This document shows positions 35,901-47,900 of a stretch of DNA of 64,000 nt, piece after piece. Both the position numbers and the translations under genes were made by a program. Position 1 is the stretch's first letter, and each line of letters starts with the position of its first letter. The stretch covers positions 6,696,001-6,760,000 of the forward strand of contig CM076953.1 in NCBI GenBank assembly GCA_039566865.1. Direction: 5' to 3'. This DNA comes from Aurelia coerulea (Eukaryota > Cnidaria > Scyphozoa > Semaeostomeae > Ulmaridae). The notes beneath the pieces are model-generated. The model was not told the DNA's origin. It ran no database searches and saw nothing but the letters and a program-made list of their open reading frames with translations.

Positions 35901-38900
35901 ACATCACTGAGCCTCTATGATCCTGGTTTCTTTGGATAAATCGAATTCGCACAAACTTCCGGAACATATAATAAAGATCTTTATCGATTTTATTTTCATT
36001 CATCGAAGGGGGCAGACAGCCTTTAAAATGCGACGTAAAATCAAAACGAGAAATAAAGAGCAGAAAGATTTCAAATGGAAACCAGGCTCGAACAGTATTG
36101 AAAAAAAAGCCGGATTTCTACTAGGCGCAAAAATGTCGCGGCGGGCGATTTTTCTTGCAGTGGTTTTCCTTGGCGGAAAGAAAGACATATCTCCACATGC
36201 TCTCTGTCTGCATTGTTGTTGTGTTGCATCAGAAAATAAACGATTTCTATTGGTTTTTTTTTCAGTAATCTATTTTGAGTGGGCGGGAAGTATTTCTAGC
36301 TACTTAAAGATAATTTAAGCTCATTATGCATGCCGCATCCAGGCATGGGAACCCTTATTTTAACGTCCTTTCCGAAGGACGGCGAGGTGAGTTGCGAGGT
36401 CAAGCCTCCGAGGTCACCCATTCGGAGTTTGACCTCACTTAACTTCAGTCACCTGACAGAAACTGTATATGCTGCTCACCCCGGTTATTTTCTTGCGGAC
36501 TAATGTCGAGCCGTGAAAAGTAGGATGTTTCGCCACTCGACATCTTCCGCGGCAACAATTTCGATTGGCCAATTAAGGCTAATTTCCAGTCAGTAGAATT
36601 TTCCGAGCGGGCGGAATTTTAGACAATAAAGGCTGATTTCCAGTCAGTGGAATTTTCGGAATTCCTATTGTATTCGAGAGAAAATGTCGCTCTGACATTG
36701 AATAGAAAGTTACGCTGAGTGACCTTTTATTGTCTAAAATTCCGCCCGCTCGGAAAGTTCCACTGACCTTAAAGCTCAGCCGCAGCTTTCTATTCAACTT
36801 TTTCTCTCGCATACAATAGAAATTCCGCCCGCTCGGAAAATTCTACTGACTGGAAATCAGCTTTTAGATTGCCTGAAATTTTTCCGCCTCAACATTTTCC
36901 GCCTGGTGGAGATCCGGCTTAACGTGGACGAGAGAAACACAAAATGGAATCTATGCGCAGAGGCAATCTGCCTGCAGGAGTGAGCAGATGTGCATGATGA
37001 TAGTAAGGGTTATTAGGACAAAGCAGTTTAATTCAAAGGTAAAACTTCCAAAAAGTAAAAGATATACCATAGTGGATATACGAACCGACTCTTTGGCCAA
37101 TTTCAAAGCTTGTGCCTTGATGACGGCGAGTTCTGCGGGAGTTATAGACGAATCCGGACCCGGTATTGTAGAATCAGCTTCCGCTTGGTAATCTCCAACT
37201 GACCGTCTGATATGTGCGTTGATCCGTTCTTGTTCGATCTGGGGGGAATGAAAAGATCCCTAGTTAGGAACAAATAAAATTGCTGAGTTTATAAAGGTTT
37301 GTAATTGATCGATCACGGAATGAAAATTTCTTCATTTATAGGAGTACATAGCCTGCGTGCAGACTTTACTTTCCACTGCGAAGGAGAGCCAAGGCGGATT
37401 ACAAGATCCTCATAGACTCTCCTTCGCAGTGGAAAGTAAAGTCTGCACGCAGGCTAAGGAGTATATAGATTTGGTATAAACTTTTAAATTCCCAAAAATG
37501 GCTCCAATTCATCAACTGATAATGTCGTTGTTGAGGCCCGCGTGTTTTAAAGAGACAGTGTCGCCCAAGGTCCTTTGCAGGCACGCTGAAATTTCAAACT
37601 ACTGAAATAAAATTTTGCAGTAACGGAAACTAGGGAACCACAGTGCAGTATTTCAACTGATAGAACGCAACTTCCGCATAAATAGCTCGCTCATGGCCAA
37701 TATTAGCTCCTTTTCAATCGTAGCTTTATTGCATTTGAAATTAAACCAAAGAAATACCTGAGGATAATGCAAAGATTAAGAATCTTTGGTCTCCACTGCT
37801 AATGACTTCAGCACTATTATGTGACAACAAAGGGTCGTCAGCGGTTTGTCAGCAAAAATTCAGGACAGCATTAACGCGCAAGTATTTATATGGACTCGAC
37901 GCCCTTACACGAAATTTTTCTGTCATTTCAACCACTCCAGTGAACAAGGACATATTTTGTAAGACAATAGCATGAGTTGCTATTGTTGACACCTGAATTC
38001 AAAGCGATCAGCGATTGCAGACAAAGGAAATTCTCTCAACCAGTAATTCAAAACAAACAAAGCCGCAAAAGTTTCTCTGAAACCCAGGTTGCTAGCGCGC
38101 TCGTTGTGCATTCCAGAAATTGTTTTAAGAACTAACATGAGCATACGTTGAAAGAAGAAGGATATATCTACATATCTACCACGGACACTGAATGTCTTTG
38201 GTTCAGAAGCTGAGCAGTAAATGCTTTAATTACACCCAAAAATATGAGAATTGAATCGCCTCTCAATCGGCTTTTGAACCAAATAAATTAAATGCCCGCG
38301 GTAGATGTGTAGATATATCCTTCTTCTTTTGATCAATGCTCATATTTGCTCTTAAAACGATTTGCGGAATGCACGGGTGAGCTAGCTACCTGGGTTTCAG
38401 GGCAACTTTTGCGGCTTTGTTTGTTTTGAATTACTGGCTGAGAGGATTTCCTTTGTCTGCGATCGTTGATCGCTTTGAATTGTGGTGTCAATAAAAAGCA
38501 ACTCATGCCATTGTCTTACAAAAGCTGTCCTTGTTTAGTTGAGAGAATTTCTTTTGTCTGCAGTCGCTAATTGCTTTGAATCGAGGTGTCAATCAAACGC
38601 AACTACTGCTATTGTATTACAAAATGTGCCCTAGCCTTGTTGGTTTCAGACCGTTTGAAATTTCAATGTGTCCACAAAGAACCAGGACACCGGGTGACAA
38701 TTGTTCTGTGAAAAACAAGGGCAGATTTTGTAATACAATAGCACAAGTTGCTTTTGTTGACACCTCAATTCAAAGCGATTAGCGATGACAGACAAAGGAA
38801 ATTCTCTCAACCAGCAATTCAAAACAAACAAAGCTGCAAAAGTTTCTCTGAAACCCAGGTAGCTAGCTCGCTCGCTGTGCATTCCAGAAATTATTTTTAA

Positions 38901-41900
38901 AGGCAAATATGAGCATAGATCGAAAGAAGAAGGATATATCTACACATCTGCCGCGGGCATTTTATTTCTTTAGTCCAGAAGCTGAGCAGTAAATGTTTTG
39001 ATAACACCCAAAAAAATAAGAGAATTGAATCGCCTCCTAAACGGTTTTTGAACCAAACAAATAAAATGCCCGCGGCAGATGTGTAGATGCATCCTTCTTC
39101 TTTCGATCTATGCTCGTGTTTGCCCTTAAAAGCAGTTCCTGGAATGCACAACAAGCGAGCTAGCTACCTGGGTTTCAGAGAAACTCTTGCGGCTTTGTTT
39201 GTTTTGAATTGCTGGTTGAGAGAATTTCCTTTGTCTGCAATCGCTAATCGCTTTGAATTGAGGTGTCAACAAAAGAAACTCATGCTATTGTATTACAAAA
39301 TCTGCCCTTGTTTCTGTGAAAGGGAAATGAAAGGGATGTGTCATATGAACTTCAAGCCACAAAATTTATCAAAAACGAACCTAAACATTTGTTTGCATTG
39401 TAAGGCACCCAAGAAAGTACAACAGTTAACATTCGTTGACTTCCACAAACTTTTTTGTCACATCAAAAAGTGGCACTCTTTAAAAGTGATACCCCAAAAG
39501 TCTATCGCACATGCTGTCAGGCGATATTCACGATAACGTAGAATTACTCATGCAAAGACAACTGTTTTAATCGCAGATATGTTCGCCTGACATCGAATAT
39601 GAGACAGACTAAGCTATGGAAGGTGCTGGTAATGTTGTATACGATACCTCAAAAACGGCAAATTCTGTACCCGGTACCATCCCTTTGTGGGAGTTACCCC
39701 CTCCCTGGTTTAGAGGAAATTACGTGATCTTCCTGTTGTCTGGGACAGAGTGACTCAAGCCAAGTCTGAGCGACTGTTCCGAGTCGGATTCTAATTGAAC
39801 AGTATCCGCAGACACACCAAGTTCACACGATACCGGCACACTTTGAAAACGGTGAAGAATGTGACGGTGGCAAAATTTTAGCTAGCATTCACACAACACC
39901 GGACAATATGAAAACGGCAAAAAATGTGTTGGTAACAAGCTCGTAGCAATCCCCCAAGAATCTGATGCCAAAGAAAAGTACCTACACCTGAAGAATCGAC
40001 CAGCCTCGTCTTGAAAGAATCAAAATGTCTCGTTCGCATCATTTTCAAGTGTTCACATGATGCCATTTCAAAAATTTGCCCGTTAGATAGAGATCCGCTT
40101 TCAAAATTTACCGTTTTCAAAATCTGCTGTCAAAAATCTGCCGTTTTCGTGTGAAATATCCTGTCCGTCACATTTTTCACCGTTTTGAAATAGTACCAGT
40201 ACCATGTGAATGCAGTCTCATAAGTCATTCACCGTTTTACAAAGAAGGCAATGACTCCTCGTCAGTTCTCTTGGAATTTCGAATTTCGGAGCAAAACACA
40301 TATTCTGAGTCTACCAAGTCTACTTTTATCGAGAATTGGTACGCATATTAAACACAGTTTCTTGATCCCGGGGGGGGGGGGGGGGGGGGGGGGTACATGA
40401 CTTGAGGATGGCCTCGGGGTAGACACGACCTTTTGCTCCCTGGGGTTTATACCCTAGTAGTATTGTAGAGTAATTTTGTAAGTAATGTAGTTCGTAATCT
40501 GTATTGTAAATTTTATTTGGAATATATTATATGGAAAAAAAAAAAAAAAATTCGAATTTCGGAGCAAAACACATATTCTGAGTCTACCAAGTCTACTTTT
40601 AATCAGAATTGGTACCAATCAAACACAGCCTTGATAAATATTTCATAAAATCAAACTTAGCCAAATAGCTCTCTTTCTGAGTTTTTCTCTTTTAGATCTC
40701 ATAAATGATATGCAGCGATAAAAACTTGCTATGTCAACATTCCTGCAACAACTTGTCTTCTTTCAATGTTACTGTCTGTCTCAAATAAGACATCACGTGA
40801 AAATGTCCGCGAATAAAAACGATTGAAGCGATTTGAGGAGTAATTTCGCGTTATCGCAAACCTCACGTGACATCTAATTTGAGACAGACTTTATGTCGTT
40901 TGGCCACTTTATTTGGAAACCAAACACATTTGGGCAATGCACATTTGTCCGTCTGTACATATAAACATTGCTTTGATAGACTTGTGCTCTCTGTCGCAAA
41001 TTTTAGTCAAGTATTGCGTAAAGTTATCCTATGGAAAGAAGTCCATGAAACCGTTTAAACTAACCAGGGAGTTATACGGTGTAAAGCTCCCTGAAACTAA
41101 CCAACATAGCCTGCGTGCAGACTATCTCAACTATCCTAGTCTGCACGCAGGCTAAACCAACACCGCTGCACTGAAAATGGAGCATTCTGCTCGAGGAAAA
41201 GAGGACTCTAAAAACTGCATCAGAACTGTTGCCATGTGATTTCTGGATATGAAAAAGCTGAATTCACACTTAAAGCGTCTCGGTTTGCGCTATTCGGCAG
41301 AGGCTCACGTTACCGCACACGCTACCTTCTTCCATTTGGAAAGAAGGGCAGCTTATTCAGATATGAGCAACGCTTCAAGCGTAAACTCCTCTTAACAACC
41401 GAAAAATTCCAGCCTATGATGGTCCGGACTTGACCAAGTCATCTTGAAAGAAACCAAAGGACTTGTCCCCAAAACTCACAGCTGGACAGGCGGATCATTA
41501 TTGGGCAGGCAGGTGGCAATTTTATCTTGACTTCTGACCAATAGCAATAAAGATTGTAAATTGCTTGCCCCTGGTCAAACGAGCAAACTTTTGAAGTTTG
41601 CTTCCTAAGAAATATTTTCACGTTTGGCTACGTCGCAAAATATTGCATGACAAGCAGAATTCGCCTGGCACTGTTCACTGTTTTCGGAAAAGTACAAAAA
41701 CACTTTCTGCACGTCACAAGCAAAACAATAAAAAGTTTTCAAAACAGTGTTTTATGAACTGGCGAAACGGTCAAAAACTTTGCATGTCACGCAATTCCAA
41801 AAATTTTTGAAAGAATGTTGGCTCTTTTGGCCAGAGCTCTACAGCAAATATCGACAAGTATCTGCCAAACCGATGTCACACATGTCTTCTGATTAAGTTG

Positions 41901-44900
41901 TTCCGAACGAGTCGTCCTTCCTTTTTCTTTCAAGGTGACTTGGTCAACTCAAATGTCATTGAAGATTTGTTTGGTCTATGGTCTACAAAGAGCATATAAT
42001 GCTACTATGATCTAACTACATATACTCATACTGTTACATTTCCATTACTTTTTACAATGCTACGATCCTTTTCTAGAAATACATTGCATGTTACAAGTCA
42101 TGAAAGAGAATGACGTTATTAGATTAATTACATGAGCTTCATGCTGTTTCCACTCAGTTGAACTAGATTGGAAGCAAAATTAATCGAAGCGAAAACATGA
42201 GACTCCTGTACTACGTGTATGCGAGAAAAGAACAGACGAATTTACAGAATGACGTTATTAGATTAATTACATGAGTTTCCTGTTTCCACTCCGTTGAACT
42301 AGATTGGAAGCAAAATTAATCGAAGCGAAAACATGAGACTCCTGTTCTACGTGCATACGAGAAAAGAACTGACGAATCTACAGATCCCAAATGTATTTAC
42401 AATAAGCTGCCTGGGAAGGAAATATTTTAGTTACAGTTGCCAGCTATGCGTGCTTATGAACACAGATGGGATAAGGATACCAAGCTACCAGGAGGAGTAA
42501 ATTTCTAGCTGTGTTGGGAGCGCGAAACTTAGATGACATAAAAGCATCCTGTACATTTAGCGACGTCGGACCGGGCAGATACCTCCGAAAGGAATATCGA
42601 CATATCTTGAACGAAAAAATTGACATTATGAAGACAAACATCCGACTCAAATTAGATATCACCTGAGATGTGCGATGACGCAAAATTCCTTTGCAAAACA
42701 CTTATATTGTTGTCATTCGCGGGCATTTGCAGGTAACATCTCATTTGAGACTATAATAAATCATTCAGCTTGGTAGCATTACCAAATCTGAGTTTCTCTT
42801 CTCGTTCCAGGGTGCTAAAACCTGCCTGCCTGGGAGTAAAGCACTCAACCAAACTGGTAATTGCAAAATGGCATTGGATATAAAAATTGTGTTGCATATG
42901 TTTGCAGGGAACGATGTTCTTAATATTTTCCTGAGATTCATAGTTTAAAAAACAATTGATATCTGGGAATTAGAAATTGTCTTTCTGGAGATTTTGCCTT
43001 GCCTTGTGACACTTCTTAATGCAGGTAACAGCAAATTTTTAAGGGAAAAGAAAGTTTCAATGATATAAACAGTTTGGAAAAGACAAGGACAAAAGTTAGA
43101 AATTGAATAAGATACACTGTTGATGCTGTTATATGTCAAGGTTGGAGAGATATGTGATATAGGGAAATCATAATTGGTGTGTTTTCATTTGCTTAAAATT
43201 ATAAAACATCTGACCGTCTAATAGAAGCTTCTAGCACACACATAAATAGGTAGCCTGTAGTAAATATAAAAAAGCTTGATGCTGAAGATCTTACATTAAC
43301 TTGTAAATCCAAAAACTATTACAATACATTCTTACTACTACCATCCGGCATAAAATTGCCAATCTACTTATACATCCGGCAAAAAATTGCCACGTAGATA
43401 CAATCTTTGAACTACTGCGTGCATACTGTATGGATCTGATTTTAAATACTTTCCCTTTGAACAAAACATTAAAATACGATCATGACCTCAAACATACTTA
43501 CCATTATCCTTTGTGAAACTGTAAATGAATAAACATAAGAAAAACATAGTAAGTTGAGGGACAAAAGCTCACTACAGTTTATATCACAAATCCAGTTGAT
43601 GGGATCTATTAGAGTAAAAATGGGTAAGCTTGGGGTAAAATAGGTAAGGCAAGAAATGTGAATAAAATTTCATAAAAATCTTCAGATACAGACTTTCTCT
43701 TGTTACATCTGTTAGACTTATGCTCCTCGAGGTAATGAATGCTCATTGAACAGTTAACAATCTACCATTTTTCAGCAATCAACATTAGCCAATTTACCCC
43801 TAGACTTGCCCCAAATCTATTTCTTGAGTCTGTCTTATCGTTCCCTTTTTGGTAGTTCCAGGATGTATCATTCCAACATTCCGTCAAGGCACAACGGCAG
43901 GGGAGTAGACTTGCCCTAAGTCTATCTCTTCAGTCCGTCTTACCGTTCCCTTTACAGTAGTTCCTGAATCCGCCATTCCAACATTCCATCAAATGGCAGA
44001 TCCAGGAAATGGCGGATCCAGGAACTACCGTAAAGGGAACGGAAGGAGGGACTGAAGAGATAGACTTGGGCCAAGTCTAGCAGGGAGAGACTCTCCCCTT
44101 TATTCCATTACAGAATGTTGGAAAGGCGGAATGTCAGAAAGGAATCGGTGAAGCGGACTTAAGGAATAGACTTGGGGCAAGTCCATTTTACCCCCAGCCT
44201 ACCCATTTTACATCTGCAGACCCTTATTGAATTTCTGCAATATGAACGCATTGATAATGCTCAGATATCATCATTTGTTTATTTATTGCATTTCTTACTT
44301 TTAATAAAGAATCTACAGCTGGCATTAAAAATTGACAAATCTTAGAGAGAGTTTTTTAAAACAAGTTTCAAAGGCACTGATAACCGTATTTCTCCTAATA
44401 TGTTTCAATTGAAGGCTTGCAACAAGCTGTGTAAAGGCATACATATTATACCATCTGTTGAGTTTGAATTTCATGTTTATGATAAAATCAAAGATGCCAT
44501 TTTAGTATTGCTAGCAAAATATACAGTGATTTAAAGTGAATTTAATTCTGCTCTCGAAAATTATCTGGCATCACAATTTTGTGAAAAGCTTCAAACTGAT
44601 TAAAAGACAAGTTAGGGGTTGGTATGACTGATGACAAAATGAACAATTATACTGTTAAGAATGGTGTTTTGTATTTTATTTGAACTTCTTTCCTTTCTCT
44701 GCAAAATTACGTATTACAACCTGCAACAAATGTGAAGCAATGTCGTTAAGAAGGAGGTCACAATGCTCTAACCTTATCCTTAAAGGGGCTCTGTCTCCAA
44801 ATTTTGGTCGAAATAGTGATTTTGCAGTTTTTTGATGGGCAATATCAGACAGACATTTACCTATTTTTCAAAAATGAAAGCATCATTTTGAAGATAAATC

Positions 44901-47900
44901 TTTGTACTGCGCAGAGGAAAAAACCAAACATTCATATCTTTTACGATTGCTTGGATATAAGTGGATCTTTAACAAGCACTTTTTGGTGGCTTGGGTGAAC
45001 TGAAAAAAACAATGGAGAACAGGGACACGCGAGGTGTTATCAAATTTGTTTGCAGTTTGGTTATGGAGCCCCTTTAATGACATTGCTTCATATTTGTTGT
45101 AGATTGTGATATAAAATTTCGCAGAGAAAAGATACAAAAAGTTCAAATAAAGTATGATTTCAATCTTTCATTTTATCAACAACAGTACCAACCCCGGAAT
45201 TGTGCTTTAAATCATCTTATTCACCTCTGAAAAATTTTCCCAAAGGCAGATATCCTAATAGTTGTTTCAAAATGAAAGTTCTTCAAATTAGTATGTTTCA
45301 AATTGGATTTTGTGATGCATAAAGTATCAACTCACCTTTTTGTACCTGCAAAAAAACTTGATAAAAAACTGCAATATATATACCAACGATTCCAAAGCTA
45401 ATCAGATTTCAAACTGAAGTTTATTCGAAAACTTACTCAGGTTTATTCTTACCTTCCTTAACCTGATTTCTTCCTTTTTCTTTTCCAAGAAGGCAGTTGG
45501 GATACCACCAATATTTTCTTGAGCACTGACAAGTAATTCCCAGAGTTCCCCCACAAAGATTCTGGCATTTTTTCCTTGAAGGAAACCAGTTATCTGGATC
45601 TGTATGTTCCTTGGGTCTGGCATCTGAAAACATGTCAGCGTTGTAAAAATATTGTAAAGAAGAGGACAAAAAGTTACTTCAGTAAGCACAAGTGATGCAT
45701 ATTCTGCAACCCTGAGTCAAAATTTTTCCAATGGCAAAAAACCCTTGGGAATGTTTTGGTTCATTTAAAAACATTTAAACTTTCAGTCATGGGAAGCCAA
45801 AGTGTGTAACTTAGAAAAGAAGACACTCTAGGCCGTTTCTTAAATTCTAGGACACCGTTGCTATCAAGGAGGTAGGAAGCATCTCCAACTTGAAGGGGCA
45901 CAGCACTTATAGGGCACATCACTTTAAGGGCAGTTTCTTCTTCAAGCTAAAGGGGCATTTTCTGAAAATAGAAGGGCACTTCTTTGTCTTAGTGCAAAAT
46001 CTTGGAGGGCATGTACACCCAGTGCCCCCCAGTTCCTATGTCCCTGGTTGCTATCAAAAGTTCCTCAGGTGTCTTTGATGCCAGAAGTGTGGAGTTAATT
46101 AATTTTTGTTAGGAGGGCTCCCAGGACTTCAAAACAAGTAATAATATTATTTGAACTCACAACAATTTCAAAACAGCTGCCTAGTGGAAATTACAAAAGT
46201 TTCTTTCCTTTTTCAATTCAGGTAGGGTGGTTTCTCCAGTTTCGAAAAATTGAGCCTGTCATTTTTTACAAGCTCTGTCTTATAAAACAAAATGAGTGTA
46301 TTATACGTGTGCTAAAAGATGGCTTTTTGACATAGCAGTCACAAACAATTTTTAATCTGTTGGGTTGTGAGTACTTGTATGAGTGAGAAAAAAACATCAG
46401 ATCAGAAACGTTGAACGAATACAAGGAATCACGTTTTCAGTCTATTCATTGGCAATCTTTGACTTCAAGATTATTTCAGAACCATATTATGCTTTTCTAT
46501 CTATTGAAAGAATTCACAAAAGCTTTGAAAATTTAAAATTGTTGCAAATCTTATATCAATGAAGGAAAAATGGTACAATATTCAAGAAAAGCATAGTTCA
46601 TGAAGGTCTAACACTGTGAAAGGTAAGCAGAAATCTGAAGCTTTTGTGATTTACGATTTAGCAACTTTATGATGTCACAACCGAACAAAAGTTTGAAACG
46701 AAACGGCACTGTCATTCTGATTATAATCAAGATATCAAAGATTGCCAATGAAAACTTATGACGAATACCTGAAGTTCCTTTTAGGCCATCAAAGCAAAGA
46801 TGAACTAACCACTACACTACTCATGCAATGTTTATAAAAGACTTGATTCCTAAGCGCATAATTTTGCTCTTGCAAAGCTCATATGTGACATCTAATTTGA
46901 GACCGACTTTAGCATGATGATTTCTCCTTGAGAATGTAATCCCTTTCTCAAGAAGCTCACAATTGAGTCTATCAAACAAATTGTACTGAACATTGAAGGA
47001 ATGTATTTAGTAATTCAAAACAAAGGAAAAATATTTGAACTGACCTTTTCACCATCTAAAAGTTCAAAAATGAACTGCGTAACAACTTCATCCTCCACTC
47101 CAAGAAGTTCAGTCAATCTTTTGGTAACCCACGGTTTTATTGTGTCAATATTGACCTTATCCATGTCCACCTAAAGGGAAAACGAATTCAGCTTAGTTGA
47201 GATAAAATGTCTTTATCTTTTTTCTAGAGGTTTGTGAGTCTGATTCATATTGGATGTGAGGCGTCTATAGTGTGAATGATAACTCATCCAAACAAACTCA
47301 AATTTTCAAATCCATAAAGTTGCGAACTATGAACCCTGAACTGACAGCACAGGTGCAGTGTTTTTAAGTGGTGGAGACCCTGGAGAAGGAACAAGAGCTG
47401 CAGCTGTTGTTGTCGGTGGTGTTCTCTTAGCCCGGGTTTCTGCTGTTCAGTGTTATCACCTGTGCTAGCCTGACCTCCAGTGTATCTGAATGTTGGGGGT
47501 ACTAGTAAATTGTATAAACAAACTGCCAAAGGTGGTCCTTTTGCAGGGTTATGGCGCGGGTGCGGCTGGAAGCAGTCAAAGTGGCGCGCACTACAAAGAA
47601 TGCAAACTGGCAATTTAGTTTTCTTCATTCGTTTTTGCTTTGTTCTGTTTTTAGACTTGTCACCTGAGGCAGTTATCTTCATGTGTTTTTGTCACTTCAG
47701 TCAACTCCATCAAATTGGTACTGGCGGCAAATCCTGCTGCCATATCCTGGCGCAAAACATCTGGCAGAGAGAACAATTGAAATGTACTAATGGGTCACAG
47801 ACTGGGTGGAATCGGCGAACTCCGTACGCCACAGATTTACACCAAGCACTTCTCTTTGTTATGCCAGGAGAATGTGCCAACTATTCTTGGGGTATAAAGA

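Noticed and set aside
35381..36318. Three plus-strand frames of 69-133 codons
   Set aside because: Low-complexity Phe/Leu or basic sequence with no family features; probably chance frames in intron 5.
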